A DNA stretch of 64,000 nucleotides from Leptodactylus fallax. Taxonomy: Eukaryota > Chordata > Amphibia > Anura > Leptodactylidae. The stretch lies in the NCBI GenBank assembly GCA_947044405.1, contig CAMRHE010000197.1, forward strand, positions 806,001 through 870,000, written 5' to 3'. Below, in pieces: positions 47,371 through 58,083 of the stretch. Within the stretch, counting starts at the first letter, position 1. Each line of letters starts with the position of its first letter. The position numbers were made by a program, and so were the translations under genes. The notes below the pieces were generated by a model. That model was given only the letters and a program-made list of their open reading frames with translations. It was not told where the DNA came from and made no database searches.

Positions 47371-47838
47371 CGGAGTGCCCTGAAGGCCCCAACTGAAAAT
47401 GGCACCTCACCTTGCCTACATAAAAGGTGCATGACCTGCAAGCACATCCACACCGCTGACAGTGTACCTATCCCACAGTCACAACAGGTGCACAGAATTA
47501 GGGGGACATTTTCCTGCAGGTCTTCCAATGTGGTGTACCTCATAATGTGTGTGCAATGTCCCACCACAGGCCTCTATGTGGGGGAAACAGGGCAGAGACT
47601 CAGTCAACGAATGAACTCACACAGATCCACCATTAATAACAGCAGAACCGATCTCCCAGTGGCCGCACATTTCTCCGGAGAAAACCACTCTATTGAAGAT
47701 TTGCGGGTTGTGGTTTTAATGGGACATTTTAAGACACAGGAGAAAAGAAAAGAAATGGAGTACAAATTTATGCAAAAATTTCAAACTCTGCAATTTGGAC
47801 TTAATATTCATGCCAGCTTCATGTCACACTATGTTTGA
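47363..47838 (+). pseudogene. Penelope-like GIY-YIG nuclease end (plus copy)
   Basis: The inverted partner reads FLVRSALKAPTENGTSPCLH, RCMTCKHIHTADSVPIPQSQ, VVYLIMCVQCPTTGLYVGET and RMNSHRSTINNSRTDLPVAA. It continues without frameshift through DLRVVVLMGHFKTQEKRKEM to FMSHYV and stop. GIY-YIG landmarks (Y-L-I-x-C, Y-V-G-E-T, R-x-x-x-H) are intact. The copy begins abruptly at about 47363, so it is 5' truncated. Confidence 0.85.
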
Positions 47839-48097
47839 ACCATGAACTGAACTCAATATTCATGCCAGCTTCAAATCACACTATGTGTGACCTGTGAGGG
47901 ACACAAATCACCTCCTGATAGCAAACAGATAACAGCAAGAATTACTGATCCCTCCGTCACGCACCACAAGTTTCCAGACTGTTTTTTTGACCTGTTGTAA
48001 ATAACTTCTCTACTTAGATTGCAATTTTTTTTAAGGACTCTAAAATGCTTTGAAAACCATGTGTATAAAAATCTGTTAATTTTCAGTTCTTGTATCA

Positions 48098-48150
48098 CAC
48101 CATGTCTGATGAAGGGAGCGAGTACTCCTGAAAGCTTACTTATAAATATA
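48098..48150 (+). ncRNA. Possible hammerhead-ribozyme core in Penelope-like 3' region
   Basis: CTGATGA (48106-48112) and GAAA (48130-48133) flank a 17-nt stretch able to pair as AGG(G)AG with CTCCT. This is the order and spacing of a hammerhead stem II. The mirror copy is at 46153-46180 on the minus strand. Stem III and the cleavage triplet are not clear. Hammerhead motifs are known in Penelope-like elements, hence the call; it is only a candidate. Confidence 0.3.
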
Positions 48151-48198
48151 CTCAGTTAGCCTCTAAAAGGTATCGCCTGATTTCTTCTATCAGTTTTG

Positions 48199-49145
48199 CA
48201 CATCGAGAAACTGAAATTCTTGCCCATTCTTCCTTGGAAAACAGCTCGAGCTCAGTGAGGTTGGATGGAGAGCGTTTGTGAACAGCAGTTTTCAGCTCTT
48301 TCCACAGATTCTCGATTGGATTCAGGTCTGGACTTTGACTTGGCCATTCTAACACCTGGATACATTTATTTGTGAACCATTCCATTGTAGATTTTGCTTT
48401 ATGTTTGGGATCATTGTCTTGTTGGAAGATAAATCTTCGTCCCAGTCTCAGGTCTTTTGCAGACTCCAACAGGTTTTCTTCCAGAATGGTCCTGTATTTG
48501 GCTCCATCCATCTTCCCATCAATTTTAACCATCTTCCCTGTCCCTGCTGAAGAAAAGCAGGCCCAAACCATGATGCTGCCACCACCATGTTTGACAGTGG
48601 GGATGGTGTGTTCAGGGTGATGAGCTGTGTTGCTTTTACGCCAAACATATCGTTTTGCATTGTGGCCAAAAAGTTCGATTTTGGTTTCATCTGACCAGAG
48701 CACCCTTCTTCCGCATGTTTGGTGTGTCTCCCAGGTGGCTTGTGGCAAACTTTAAACGAGACTTTTTATGGATATCTTTGAGAAATGGCTTTCTTCTTGC
48801 CACTCTTCCATAAAGGCCAGATTTGTGAAGTGTACAACTGATTGTTGTCCTATGGACAGACTCTCCCACCTCAGCTGTAGATCTCTGCAGTTCATCCAGA
48901 GCGATCCTGGGCCTCTTGGCTGCATCTCTGATCAGTCTTCTCCTTGTTTGAGATGAAAGTTTAGAGGGACGGCCGGGTTTTGGTAGATTTGCAGTGGTCT
49001 GATACTCCTTCCATTTCAATATGATCGCTTGCACAGTGCTCCTTGGGATGTTTAAAGTTTGGGAAATCTTTTTGTATCCAAATCCGGCTTTAAACTTCTC
49101 CACAACAGTATCACGGATCTGCCTGGTGTGTTCCTTGGTCTTCAT
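48199..49145 (-). pseudogene. Tc1-D transposase, frameshifted and interrupted
   Basis: From 49145 it reads MKTKEHTRQIRDTVVEKFKA with a helix-turn-helix domain and KPGRPSKLS linker. A frameshift near 48690-48720 (LGDTPNMRKK..) leads to [17 protein letters not shown]. The frame then continues with [34 protein letters not shown] and [14 protein letters not shown]. The catalytic triad is present with a 34-residue DD-E gap. The end of the protein (ARISVSRCAKLIEE) is cut at 48198 by the Penelope-like insertion, and a few remaining codons lie below 46040. Confidence 0.9.
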
Positions 49146-50526
49146 GATGCTCTCTGCGCTTTAAACAGAACCCTGAGACTATCACAGAGCAGGTGCATTT
49201 ATACGGAGACTTGATTACACACAGGTGGATTATATTTATCATCATCAGTCATTTAGGACAACATTGGATCATTCAGAGATCCTCACTGAACTTCTGGAGT
49301 GAGTTTTCTGCACTGAAAGTAAAGGGGCCGAATAATATTGCATGCCCCACTTTTCAGTTTTTTATTTTTTACAAAAGTTTAAAATAACCAATAAATTTCG
49401 TTCCACTTCACAATTGTGTCCCACTTGTTGATTCTTCACCAAAAAATTTAAATTTTATATCCTTATGTTTGAAGCCTGAAATGTGGCAAAAGGTTGAAAA
49501 GTTCAAGGGGGACGAATACTTTCGCAAGACACTGTAGGTAGAGAGATTATAGGGGGATAGAAAATTATATTCTTATATAAACCCCTATTTAATTTGCATG
49601 CACATAATTGGTTGCTGCATTTCTGCGACTTTGGCGTTTAACACCTGCACCTGTAAATATATATATGCGTGGTATGTATGAATTCCTCACATCTTGCAGT
49701 TTTTTGAAAAGTACATTTTATTTGCAGAAGCGGATTGCTTGAGCCACTTTAGTGGCAAATTAGAATTTTTGTGAAATTTTTGCTTGTAATCTCTGCTGAA
49801 AAGTTGCATGAAGGTGGTTGTGTATATGAAATATTAAGTTGTGTTTTTATATACGGTACGCTGTGCAATCTAAAAAAAGTTAGATTTTGGTGTCACAGTT
49901 TGCTATGTGCAGTACAGATTTTAAACATATTAGCGAATAAAAGGAAAATATTGCTTGTCTTCTTTATCAGTGTTTTTCAGAGTACGAGCTCTTGTTGTAG
50001 TTGATGTTTGCGAAATATATAAATTGTGTACATTTTGATCTATTATTTTATATGTGTTTTGTGTTTGAATGTAAGATTGAATATGAATTTTAAGTGCAAA
50101 TATATGTATTAGTGCATTTTTTGAAAAAATTGTGTTTGTCACATAGTTACATGAAAGTGGACATGGCTATTGATAACCCATTGAGACACATTTAATCTTC
50201 AGGTTGTCTACTTTCAGGAAATATATAGTGTTTAGGAGTGCACTTGCGTTTCACAATGTGTAATCCCTACATTTTATGGGATGATACTTTTTTTTTTTTT
50301 TTTAAACATTTCCAGCTTCAAAACAGATTTTTGTTCCTTCCAGTTCTGGTGATTTTATGAAGATATGTGCAAGCGGGTGTAGACCTTAGTGATATGAATG
50401 AACTCTGCACTTGTTGAACTCTTATCTTTAGGAGGTTTGGTGCGTATAACTTTTTGTTTGGTTTCCACTTTTAGCAACTAATATACATTTATTTGCCTTT
50501 TTTTTTTTATAAAACATACACTTTAA

Positions 50527-51605
50527 CCCTTTCCCGCCGGTGACATTTTTCGATTTTCGTTTTTGACTCCCTCCCTTCCAAACCCAATAACTTTTTTATT
50601 TTTCCGTTCTCAGAGCCATAGGAGGTCTTAATGTTTCTGTGGACAAATTTTTTTTCATGATGCTACCATTTATTATTCTGTACAATGTAGTGGGAAGCTG
50701 TAAAAAAATTCAGAATGGGGGGTGGATTTGAAGAAAAAGTGCATTTGTGCGACCCGGCGTCGCCTACAACCAAAATGACATGTCATCTGTATTCTATGTT
50801 TCGGACGATATAGGGGATACCAAATTTATATGGTTTTATTTACATTTTAACCCCTTAACAAAAATCCAAAACTGTGCAAAAATATATATATTTTTTTTAA
50901 AGTCGCCATATTCTGAAACCCGTAACTTTTTTATACTTCCGTGTACAGGGATGTATACGGCATCTTTTTTTATGGGACCAGGTGTACTTTTAAGTTATAC
51001 ACATTTTGGGGAATTACTATTGCTTTGATCACTTTTTATTCTAATTTTTATCAGAGGCAAAACAGTGAAAAAACGGCACTTTTGATTTTTTTTTCCCGCT
51101 ACAGCGTTTACCATACGGGAAAAATATTTTTATAGATTTGTAGACCGCACGTTTTCGGACACAGGGATACCTAATGTGTATGTGTTTCACAGTATTTAAG
51201 TACGTTTATATGTGTTCTAGGGAAAGGGGGGTGATTTGAACTTTTAATATATATTTTTTTTTTTTTGCATTTATTAGACCCCCTAGGGGTCTTGAGCCCC
51301 AGGGAGTATGATCACTAATGCAATGCATTACAATGCTAATGCATTGCAAAAAAGATGGCGCTATTGCAGGCTACTCTATGTAGCCTGCAATAGAAGTTAA
51401 TGAAAGATAACCCTGGGAGCCTTCACAAGGCTCCCGGCTGTCATAGCAACGGGACGCTGACCCCGGAGCTTGCTCCGGGTACCAGCGATCCCTGGCAAAA
51501 TAGCGATGCCCGCGCGTCGCCGGTAAAATTGGCGCCTCGGTCAGCTTTGAGGCGCCAGAGGAGTTAATGCCCGCGATCAATGCGGGCATTAGTGCCAGGT
51601 CTTTG
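50527..51605. mobile_element. TTAA-flanked Kolobok-like element, copy 2, right end lost
   Basis: The left end CCCTTTCCCGCCGGTGACAT follows TTAA (50523-50526). CTAATGCAATGCATTACAAT, GTAGCCTGCAATAGAA and GCGATCAATGCGGGCATTAG occur in the same order as in copy 1 at 21156-21793. It is longer in the middle (includes TGTTTCGGACGATATAGGG) and lacks the final GTCGGGAAAGGG. Confidence 0.7.
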
Positions 51606-52882
51606 CTAAAATTAAAATTGGAAACCAACAGCTGAGAAAAGCCCACGTGAACGTAATACAAGAAACCGAGGTCATGTTGCAGCTAAAAAAAAAAAAAAAA
51701 AAAAATCCCCAACACGAAAAAAGAAAAATCTGAGCACAGACAGGAAAGCTGCTTGTTGTCTATGACTAACATCCCATCAGCAATAATCCAAGCAGCAGTA
51801 AGAAATAGGGTGTATTATTCACATCACATTTATGCATTCCGTCTGACAGATCATTTTTATAGCTGTTTTGATTTTATAAAAATGATATCTGTTAACTGAC
51901 ATAGATTCTAGTGTTAAAAAAACCTGCTGCTTTTAACTCAATCAACTGCCCATCCCTATCTGCTTTTTTTTTGACAGGCAGAGAAGCGTATCCTATGACA
52001 CTCTTCTGTTTTTTTGCTTTTTTTTTTTGTTTGTTTTTAATAAAAAAAAAAATGGATCCGCAACAATTCTGGTCCATATAACAGCTGCAAATGGATTGTC
52101 CATCTGTTTGCAATCATTTTTCTTTCATACCCAAAACACTATTATACTCTGGGGTCTCTTCAGACCCCAGAATATAAGTGGAGGCCCAGGGAAGGTGAGT
52201 GAAAATAACACACCTGCACGGAGGACTTTTCTCTCCACCAGTTTCAGTATACAGAGACTCCAATACAGATGTGAACCTAGCCTTAGCAGTTAGCAGCTGC
52301 AGACTCCACTATGTGGAGACATGCAGAGGCTCTGAGCTTGTTGGTTTCTATAGACAAACTTGCCCTAGTAACAGGGAGTGAACAGCAAATTCGAAAGGAG
52401 GAGACACCTAGTGACAGGAACTTTTTTTCAGACAGAAACCAGCAACATTTTTAAATAAAGTTCATTACATTTTGGTACAGAATCACAAGCTCTATTAAAA
52501 AAGACTAAGTTGTCTGAAAAGTTAGGGACCATTTAATCAATATTCTTGATTTCTGCAGCCACCACTAGAGGGTAAAAGAGAAATCCTAAAAATAAAAAAA
52601 AAAACCCCATCATGGGTTAAATCAATCTCAATAGTTTGGAATAAAATAAACAAACAAAAAATATATATAAATATATAGTTCTAGAGAAAAATGATGCAGT
52701 TTCCATTTCAGCAGTCTAGGACAAACATCTTCATTCTGTGGCCACCATGGTAAGAATTGGCACTCATTTTATAATGGGACTACAAAATGCTCTTCTTTTC
52801 CGTCTTTTTGTCCGCTCTTAATGTAATGGACGATTGTCCTGGATCGAGTGCAGAGTGATAGAAAAACCAGCGAAAAGTGGAG
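51606..52882. other. No gene recognised
   Basis: Poly-A and poly-T runs (51687-51706, 52016-52055) and a short palindrome CTGGGGTCTCTTCAGACCCCAG (52149-52170) are the only clear structures. The 3' UTR of SMIM27 on the minus strand must lie at the right edge, but I saw no convincing AATAAA. Confidence 0.35.
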
Positions 52883-52990
52883 TCAGGTTAAAATTTGATT
52901 TGGGTATTTTTGCTGCAACTGCCATAGTGCTGCCAGTCTTGCGGCATACAGGACGTAGCCCCATGAAATGACCACAATACAGAGAAGTAT
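52883..52990 (-). CDS. SMIM27: SMIM27 exon 2 (transmembrane segment and C-terminus)
   Basis: On the minus strand the acceptor TTTTCTCTCTAG|ATACTT opens 35 codons, ILLCIVVISWGYVLYAARLA then ALWQLQQKYPNQILT, followed by TGA at 52885-52883. The I/L/V-rich block followed by ISWG, Y and QL.KKYP/QQKYP matches vertebrate SMIM27 (small integral membrane protein 27; human LLLAIVLISWG...). One hydrophobic helix spans roughly the first 16 residues. The function of the protein is not established; it is thought to sit in a membrane because of this helix. The exon is too short for ordinary ORF calling. The intron to exon 1 is 4610 bp and contains Tc1-G copy 2. Confidence 0.88.
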   Translation of the reverse strand: MLLCIVVISWGYVLYAARLAALWQLQQKYPNQILT

Positions 52991-53138
52991 CTAGAGAGAA
53001 AAGAAAAATTGTTACTTAATGACCCAATTGTTTAAATTAAAATTTCATGTTAGGCTATGTTCACATCTGTCTTTGAGGCTTCCCTCACAGAACCCATAGA
53101 AGATTCTGTCACATTCACCAGAAAAAAAGTGCTATTTA

Positions 53139-54061
<923 letters not shown>

Positions 54062-54063
54062 TA

Positions 54064-55429
54064 TCTGATAAAATGGAGTGGATGTGGTTCCAATATAGCA
54101 TCTGTTATTTTAAGTAAATTTATCATGTGAAAAATTTCATTTTTCTGCTTCTGATGCATGTCTTGAAAATAAACTTCTTTCAACTTCATGACTCATAATA
54201 CACTGCAGTGCCTGTGTACTGCTGAGTATTATACATGTCAGTTTTACACTGACTAGCAGCTTCTTAGACACTGTCTTCAACTGGGCCTAACAGGCATCCA
54301 TAGCTGGCAGAACCCCTTGGTGCCCCGCATAGAGTTGTGGTAGAGCCGAGTGGCTGAAAGAGGGAATCCTTGGTCAATTTTTGAAAAATCTCAAAGAAAT
54401 CCTTTAACCCCTTGCGCACCATGCCATAACAGTACAGCAAAGGAAGTTGCTAACTAATGCACCGTGCTGTACCATTACCAGTGGTTGGAGATAATTCTCA
54501 TTGTGGAATTTAAGGGGGTATCCATAAGTTATTACTACCTGTTCGACTTTCACTACCAGGGGTGTCTGTGGTGTTATTATGGCAGCCTGGGGAGTGATCA
54601 GTGACCCCTGCCTTCTTCTCTCCTGGCCTCAATCCTGCCTTGGACAGCAGTTATACACTCTAATATTGAAGTACTGGGATGTATAACATTTAACCTGCAA
54701 TCAGATAAATGGCGTAAAAAAAAAAAAAAAAGCAAGCCATCAACCAGCTCCATAAGCAGAAAAAATAAATGGTGTGCCTTTCAGAAGATGGCAATGCAAA
54801 AACAATTGTTTTTTTTTTTTTCCACCAAAATAGGTTATTTATAAATACGGTCAAATGGCAATGAAAATATTAAAATGTTAGAAAGCAATGCTGGAATTCG
54901 TTTTTTTTTCTCTAAAAAGCAAAAAAAATGATGCCGCACAAAAATCAAGTCTTCGTATCACTTCATCAACAGAAAAATATATATATCTCATTTGCACAAT
55001 ACAACAAGGAAAAGTCCCTAAATCGCCACATCCTTTAAGGCAAAACTGGCTGCAGCAGGAAGAGGAATGTAAAAGCTATGTGAGGGTACATCGCATACAC
55101 CGCAGGTTTATAGTTTACATGATTTTCTTATTGTAGCTGGGTTATCAGACAGGGACACTACATGTATGAGAAGATATCCCGGCCACAATAAGCAAATCAT
55201 AAGCTGATTTTTTGCATTCATGGTCGTATCCACTGGCAACCGATCAAGACAACAAATTGTGACCACAAGATATTTAGAGAAAACCTTTAAAACTCTGCAA
55301 AATGTTTAATTACTTATATTCGCAAAAATGTTTAACTTTTAATTATCTACAAATTTAAAAATGGTTATGTTGGTGGGAATACCCCTTTAATAAAATCTAA
55401 GAAAAACCTCGGGAGTCAAAATGTTCACT
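54064..55429. other. SMIM27 intron stretch without recognised features
   Basis: Microsatellite-like A/T runs (54718-54733, 54806-54822) are present. No gene or delimited repeat was recognised. Confidence 0.35.
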
Positions 55430-56350
55430 ATAACCCTTGATACATTTCTTGAGGGTTTTAGCTTCCAAAATGAGATCATGGGATGAATGGGGGGTATTCA
55501 TTGTACTGGTATTTTAGGGGCTCTGCAAATGAGACATGGACCCCAAACCTATTCCAGCAAAATTTGCCCTCCGAAAGCCAAATAGTGTTCATTCCCTTTT
55601 GAGGCCCGCAATGCGCCCATACAGCAGTTTATAGCCACATGTGAGGTATTCCTGTATTCAGGAGAAATTGCATAAGAAATTGTGGTGTCTATTTTCTCCT
55701 TTGACACCTTGTGAAAATGAAAAATGTGGGGCTAAAACAACATTTTCTTTCAAAAATCTAAATTTGTCATTTTCATGAGCCAATGTTAATAAATTCTGTG
55801 AAATATCTATGGAGTCCAAATACTCACTACTATTTCCAGCGCTCACTCCAGATTCACCAGCTTTATCTTTGTAGGATCATGGACTAATTATACAGCTATG
55901 TTGTCATGAGATATCATGCATTGTACCACCCCCTATTTCTTATCAGATATTACACTTTTATCATTTCCCCCCTCCCTCTCCTTATATCCTTGTATTACTC
56001 TTTGTTTTTATCCTATGTGCAATCTAAAATTCAATTAAAAAATTATATTGGGAAAAAAAAAATACTACTATCCCCTTGCTAAGTTCCTTAAAAGGTTTAT
56101 TTCCATAAGGGGGTCACTTTTTGGGGTTTCCACTATTTTGGTATCTCCGGAGTTCTGCAAATGTGTCAACGATTCCAGTAAAGTCTGCCTTCCCAAAAGT
56201 CCAACACCACCCCTTCTTTTCTGGTCCCTGCCATGTGCCCAACCAAGAGTTTACAGTCACATGTGGGGCATTTCCGTCCTTGGGAGATTTTGTACAACAA
56301 CTTTTGGGATACATTTTTCTTTTAACTCCTTCTAAACACATACATTTTAG
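55430..56350 (+). repeat. Further units of the ~320-bp dispersed repeat
   Basis: CAGTTTATAGCCACATGTGA at about 55624 and AGAGTTTACAGTCACATGTG at about 56246 mark equivalent positions. Both follow AATGCGCCCA/CATGTGCCCA and precede an AGAAATTGC- or AGATTTTGT-type block ending TTTTCTCCTTT or TTTCTTTTAACTCC. They match the units at 39213-39700; the spacing of about 620 bp is close to two units. Confidence 0.55.
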
Positions 56351-56536
56351 AGTTAAATTAACATATTATTGAAAGAAACTATCTGAAAAGCAGATCATTT
56401 CAAATTTTGAAATATGCAAATTTTACCAAATTTTCACAATTTTTTTTTTTTTTATGTACAATGTGTAAAAAACAAAACAAAACCACAATCTCAAAATCCC
56501 ATGAATAAGTTAAAGAGTTCCAAAGTCATCACCACT

Positions 56537-56755
56537 TAAAGTGACCGAGCAGCACAGTGCCTCAATGGTTAGCGTTGGAGTCCTAGGTTTGAATCCAGCC
56601 AAGGACAGCATCTGCGTTTGCGTGGGTTTCCTCCAAAGACATATTTTTTATAAGAAGTTTAGTTTGTGAGTCCTATATGGAACAGTGACTGTAAATGCCT
56701 GTAAAGCACTACGGAATATGCTGACGCTTTATAAGTAAGCAAAATAAACAAACAT
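56537..56755 (+). repeat. tRNA-derived SINE
   Basis: A tRNA-like head has a box-A-like GTGCCTCAATGGTTAGCG and a box B GGTTTGAATCC (56586-56596; consensus GGTTCGAATCC). It is followed by GCGTTTGCGTGGGTTTCCTC and CTCCAAAGACATA. The tail AAAGCACTACGGAATATGCT + GACGCTTTATAAG is the L2-like 3' end common in amphibian SINEs. It lies in the SMIM27 intron, plus sense. Confidence 0.82.
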
Positions 56756-57023
56756 ATGTCAAATTTGAAAAATGGGGTTGTTTCCTTAAGGAGTTAAGGA
56801 GGTCTGTCTAGACACAGATACCCTTTGAAGAGCCATTACAGCCACTGATCACCAATGGTTTCCCATCCATCCCTTCCTGGCACATGAGAACAAAAAGGCA
56901 CTGGAATGGAGCAGCAGTTGAGCATGATCTATGGGAGCCATGGAAATGTGGAATGCTGAAAGGGGTTATATGAGGCGTAAATTTTTCACAGTGTATTCCC
57001 TGCACTGGATAAGCGTCTTTACC

Positions 57024-57192
57024 CTAGGTTCACACTAGCAATTGGGTTTCCATTCTTCGAGTCTGCTTGGAGACCCAAAAAATGGAAACCCTATCTGCTT
57101 AAAAGCGGTTACCCGTGGACCCTATAGACTATAATGGGGTCCACTGGGTTTTTGGAATGGGGACTAAGTCCCCAAACGCTAGTGTGATTGCA
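57024..57192. repeat. MITE-like unit of the TTCACACTAG family
   Basis: It starts ACCCTAGGTTCACACTAGCA, has GGGTTTCCATTCTTCGAGTC and CCATAGACTATAATGGGGTC-type phrases (CCTATAGACTATAATGGGGT), and ends CCCCAAACGCTAGTGTGA. The outer CACACTAGCA and CGCTAGTGTG are inverted. It is related to 60763-60990 and 40925-41185. Confidence 0.6.
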
Positions 57193-57600
57193 GTCTCACT
57201 CACATAGAGAAAGGTCCCCTGGCACTCTAATTTATCAGATTTGCAGACCACAGCAGGTACCAGAAGTCTCCCCTACTACTGCTCCGACTCTCTGTGACTT
57301 CACTCTACTCCAGGTCCTTTTCCATAGAGTAGAGTGGAGTCAGTCAGACATCCAAGAGTCAGAGCATTAGCAGCGGAGTCTGAGGAATGAAACTTGCTAT
57401 GGCAAATCTAATAAACTGGGCACCAGGGGACTCTCAACTATATGTGCAAGAACAATTAGCCAAGGCTATGAATGGACTGTGGAGCATTTACTCTTCCCAC
57501 ATAGCCCCTTTAACAGACAGACTACCACTTTAATAAAACTAGTGCACACGTATAATTGTCCATAACCAATGAGATTCCAGTTCCCAGCCATACATCTCAC

Positions 57601-57645
57601 CAGTGAGTGGAGCCAGTCCAAAGCTCTTCGGCTGACGAGAATCAT
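57601..57645 (-). CDS. SMIM27: SMIM27 exon 1 (start codon)
   Basis: The minus-strand sequence ATGATTCTCGTCAGCCGAAG.. encodes MILVSRRALDWLHSL and ends CTG|GTGAGAT, a good donor. Human SMIM27 begins MKPVSRRTLDWIYSV, so nine of 15 residues are identical and the exon length fits. Joined in phase 0 to exon 2 it gives a 50-aa protein. Its start lies 372 bp from the candidate TOPORS exon on the other strand, reproducing the divergent pair known in mammals (SMIM27 was first named TOPORS-AS1). Confidence 0.88.
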
Positions 57646-58017
57646 GTGCCCGGCTGGTGTCTCGGTGCTGCGCCTTTCAGTGTTGACGTTCTTATGCTAT
57701 AGCAACTCAACCCTGCATGGCCAGAGGTTACTGCTGAGAAGCGCAAACACACGGCGCCATGACGTAACGAAACTGAACTTATGAACGAAGCCATCTTTAC
57801 TCCTGGCAGACCAGGTGAAGACCTCCTGCCAGCAGAGGGCGTTGAGCACAATGAGCAGTTCCTTGTGATGGAGTGCTACTACGCTCTATTGCTTACTCCC
57901 AGCATCCCCGCTGCTCCCGGTTTGTTTCCTGGAGGGGTGGAGAGTGGAGGTTGGTTTGTGCAATAGAAGAGCAGTGGATATGTGACTGTGTGTTAACGAT
58001 ATCAGCGGAGCTTCGTC
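57646..58017. promoter_or_regulatory. Divergent promoter between SMIM27 and presumed TOPORS
   Basis: The 372 bp between the SMIM27 start codon and the candidate exon has many more CpGs than the surroundings (CTCGGTGCTGCGCC, GAAGCGC, ACACGGCGCC). It contains a CRE-like TGACGTAA (57760-57767). No TATA box was seen. The head-to-head layout suggests a shared bidirectional housekeeping promoter. Confidence 0.5.
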
Positions 58018-58077
58018 ATGAGGGAGAAGAGGAGCAAGCGCCGGAGAGCTGGGAGGAGAGAGGAGGCGTCTGGCACG
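58018..58077 (+). CDS. Candidate first coding exon of TOPORS
   Basis: An ATG at 58018 gives 20 codons, MREKRSKRRRAGRREEASGT, ending at ACG|GTGGGT, a plausible donor. Its position and strand are where TOPORS (a RING-type E3 ubiquitin and SUMO ligase) should start, given SMIM27 diverging on the left. The first coding exon of TOPORS is short, basic and poorly conserved, so similarity cannot confirm it. The large RING-containing exon is not in this window and would have to lie beyond 64000. It could equally be untranslated leader. Confidence 0.33.
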
Positions 58078-58083
58078 GTGGGT

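Larger units (their letters stand above)
46053..48185. mobile_element. Penelope-like element, head-to-head inverted pair
   Basis: It is flanked by an exact 13-bp direct repeat TCTATCAGTTTTG (46040-46052, 48186-48198). The left arm (46106-46977, minus sense) and the right arm (47363-48185, plus sense) are inverted copies of the same GIY-YIG-coding 3' part. They are separated by about 385 bp that belongs to the minus-sense copy. The left arm has an extra 53-bp terminal piece. Inverted and tandem copies with partial 5' ends are known for Penelope-like elements. No reverse transcriptase core remains. Confidence 0.85.
45801..49534 (-). mobile_element. Tc1-like transposon D (DD34E), split by a Penelope-like insertion
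   Basis: Termini CAGTGCCTTGCATTTCAGGT and ..TTTCGCAAGACACTG lie at TA sites (45799-45800, 49535-49536). Subterminal GTTTCAAACATAAGGATATAA is inverted at the right. The left end seems to have lost about 45 bp just inside the tip. A 2.1-kb insertion (46053-48185) with a 13-bp duplication lies in its 3' coding part. Confidence 0.92.
45020..50522 (-). mobile_element. Second copy 'beta' of the TTAA-flanked non-coding element
   Basis: On the minus strand it follows element alpha closely. AAATGTAGGGATTACAC, CAATAGCCATGTCCAC, ACAACAAGAGCTCGTACTCT, CCATTGAATGTCACCATAT (as complement) and GGACACTTTAGAGCCCCAT all recur in order. Both termini are missing: the low-coordinate end stops near 45020 and the high-coordinate end is cut by another TTAA element at 50523. 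Tc1-D is inserted at 45801-49534. No protein could be read. Confidence 0.7.

Noticed and set aside
46620..47567. Single 315-residue minus-strand ORF across the Penelope-like insertion
   Set aside because: Its first roughly 65 codons are antisense of the opposite-facing copy; only the part below about 47370 is true Penelope-like coding sequence.
45020..50522. Segmental duplication including a gene
   Set aside because: The similarity to 23.7-25.7 kb is confined to one TTAA-flanked repeat element; no exon sequence is shared.
57781..57966. 61-residue ORF starting MNEAIFTPGRPGEDLL as a gene
   Set aside because: It lies in the divergent promoter region, has no recognisable similarity, and is most likely leader sequence.
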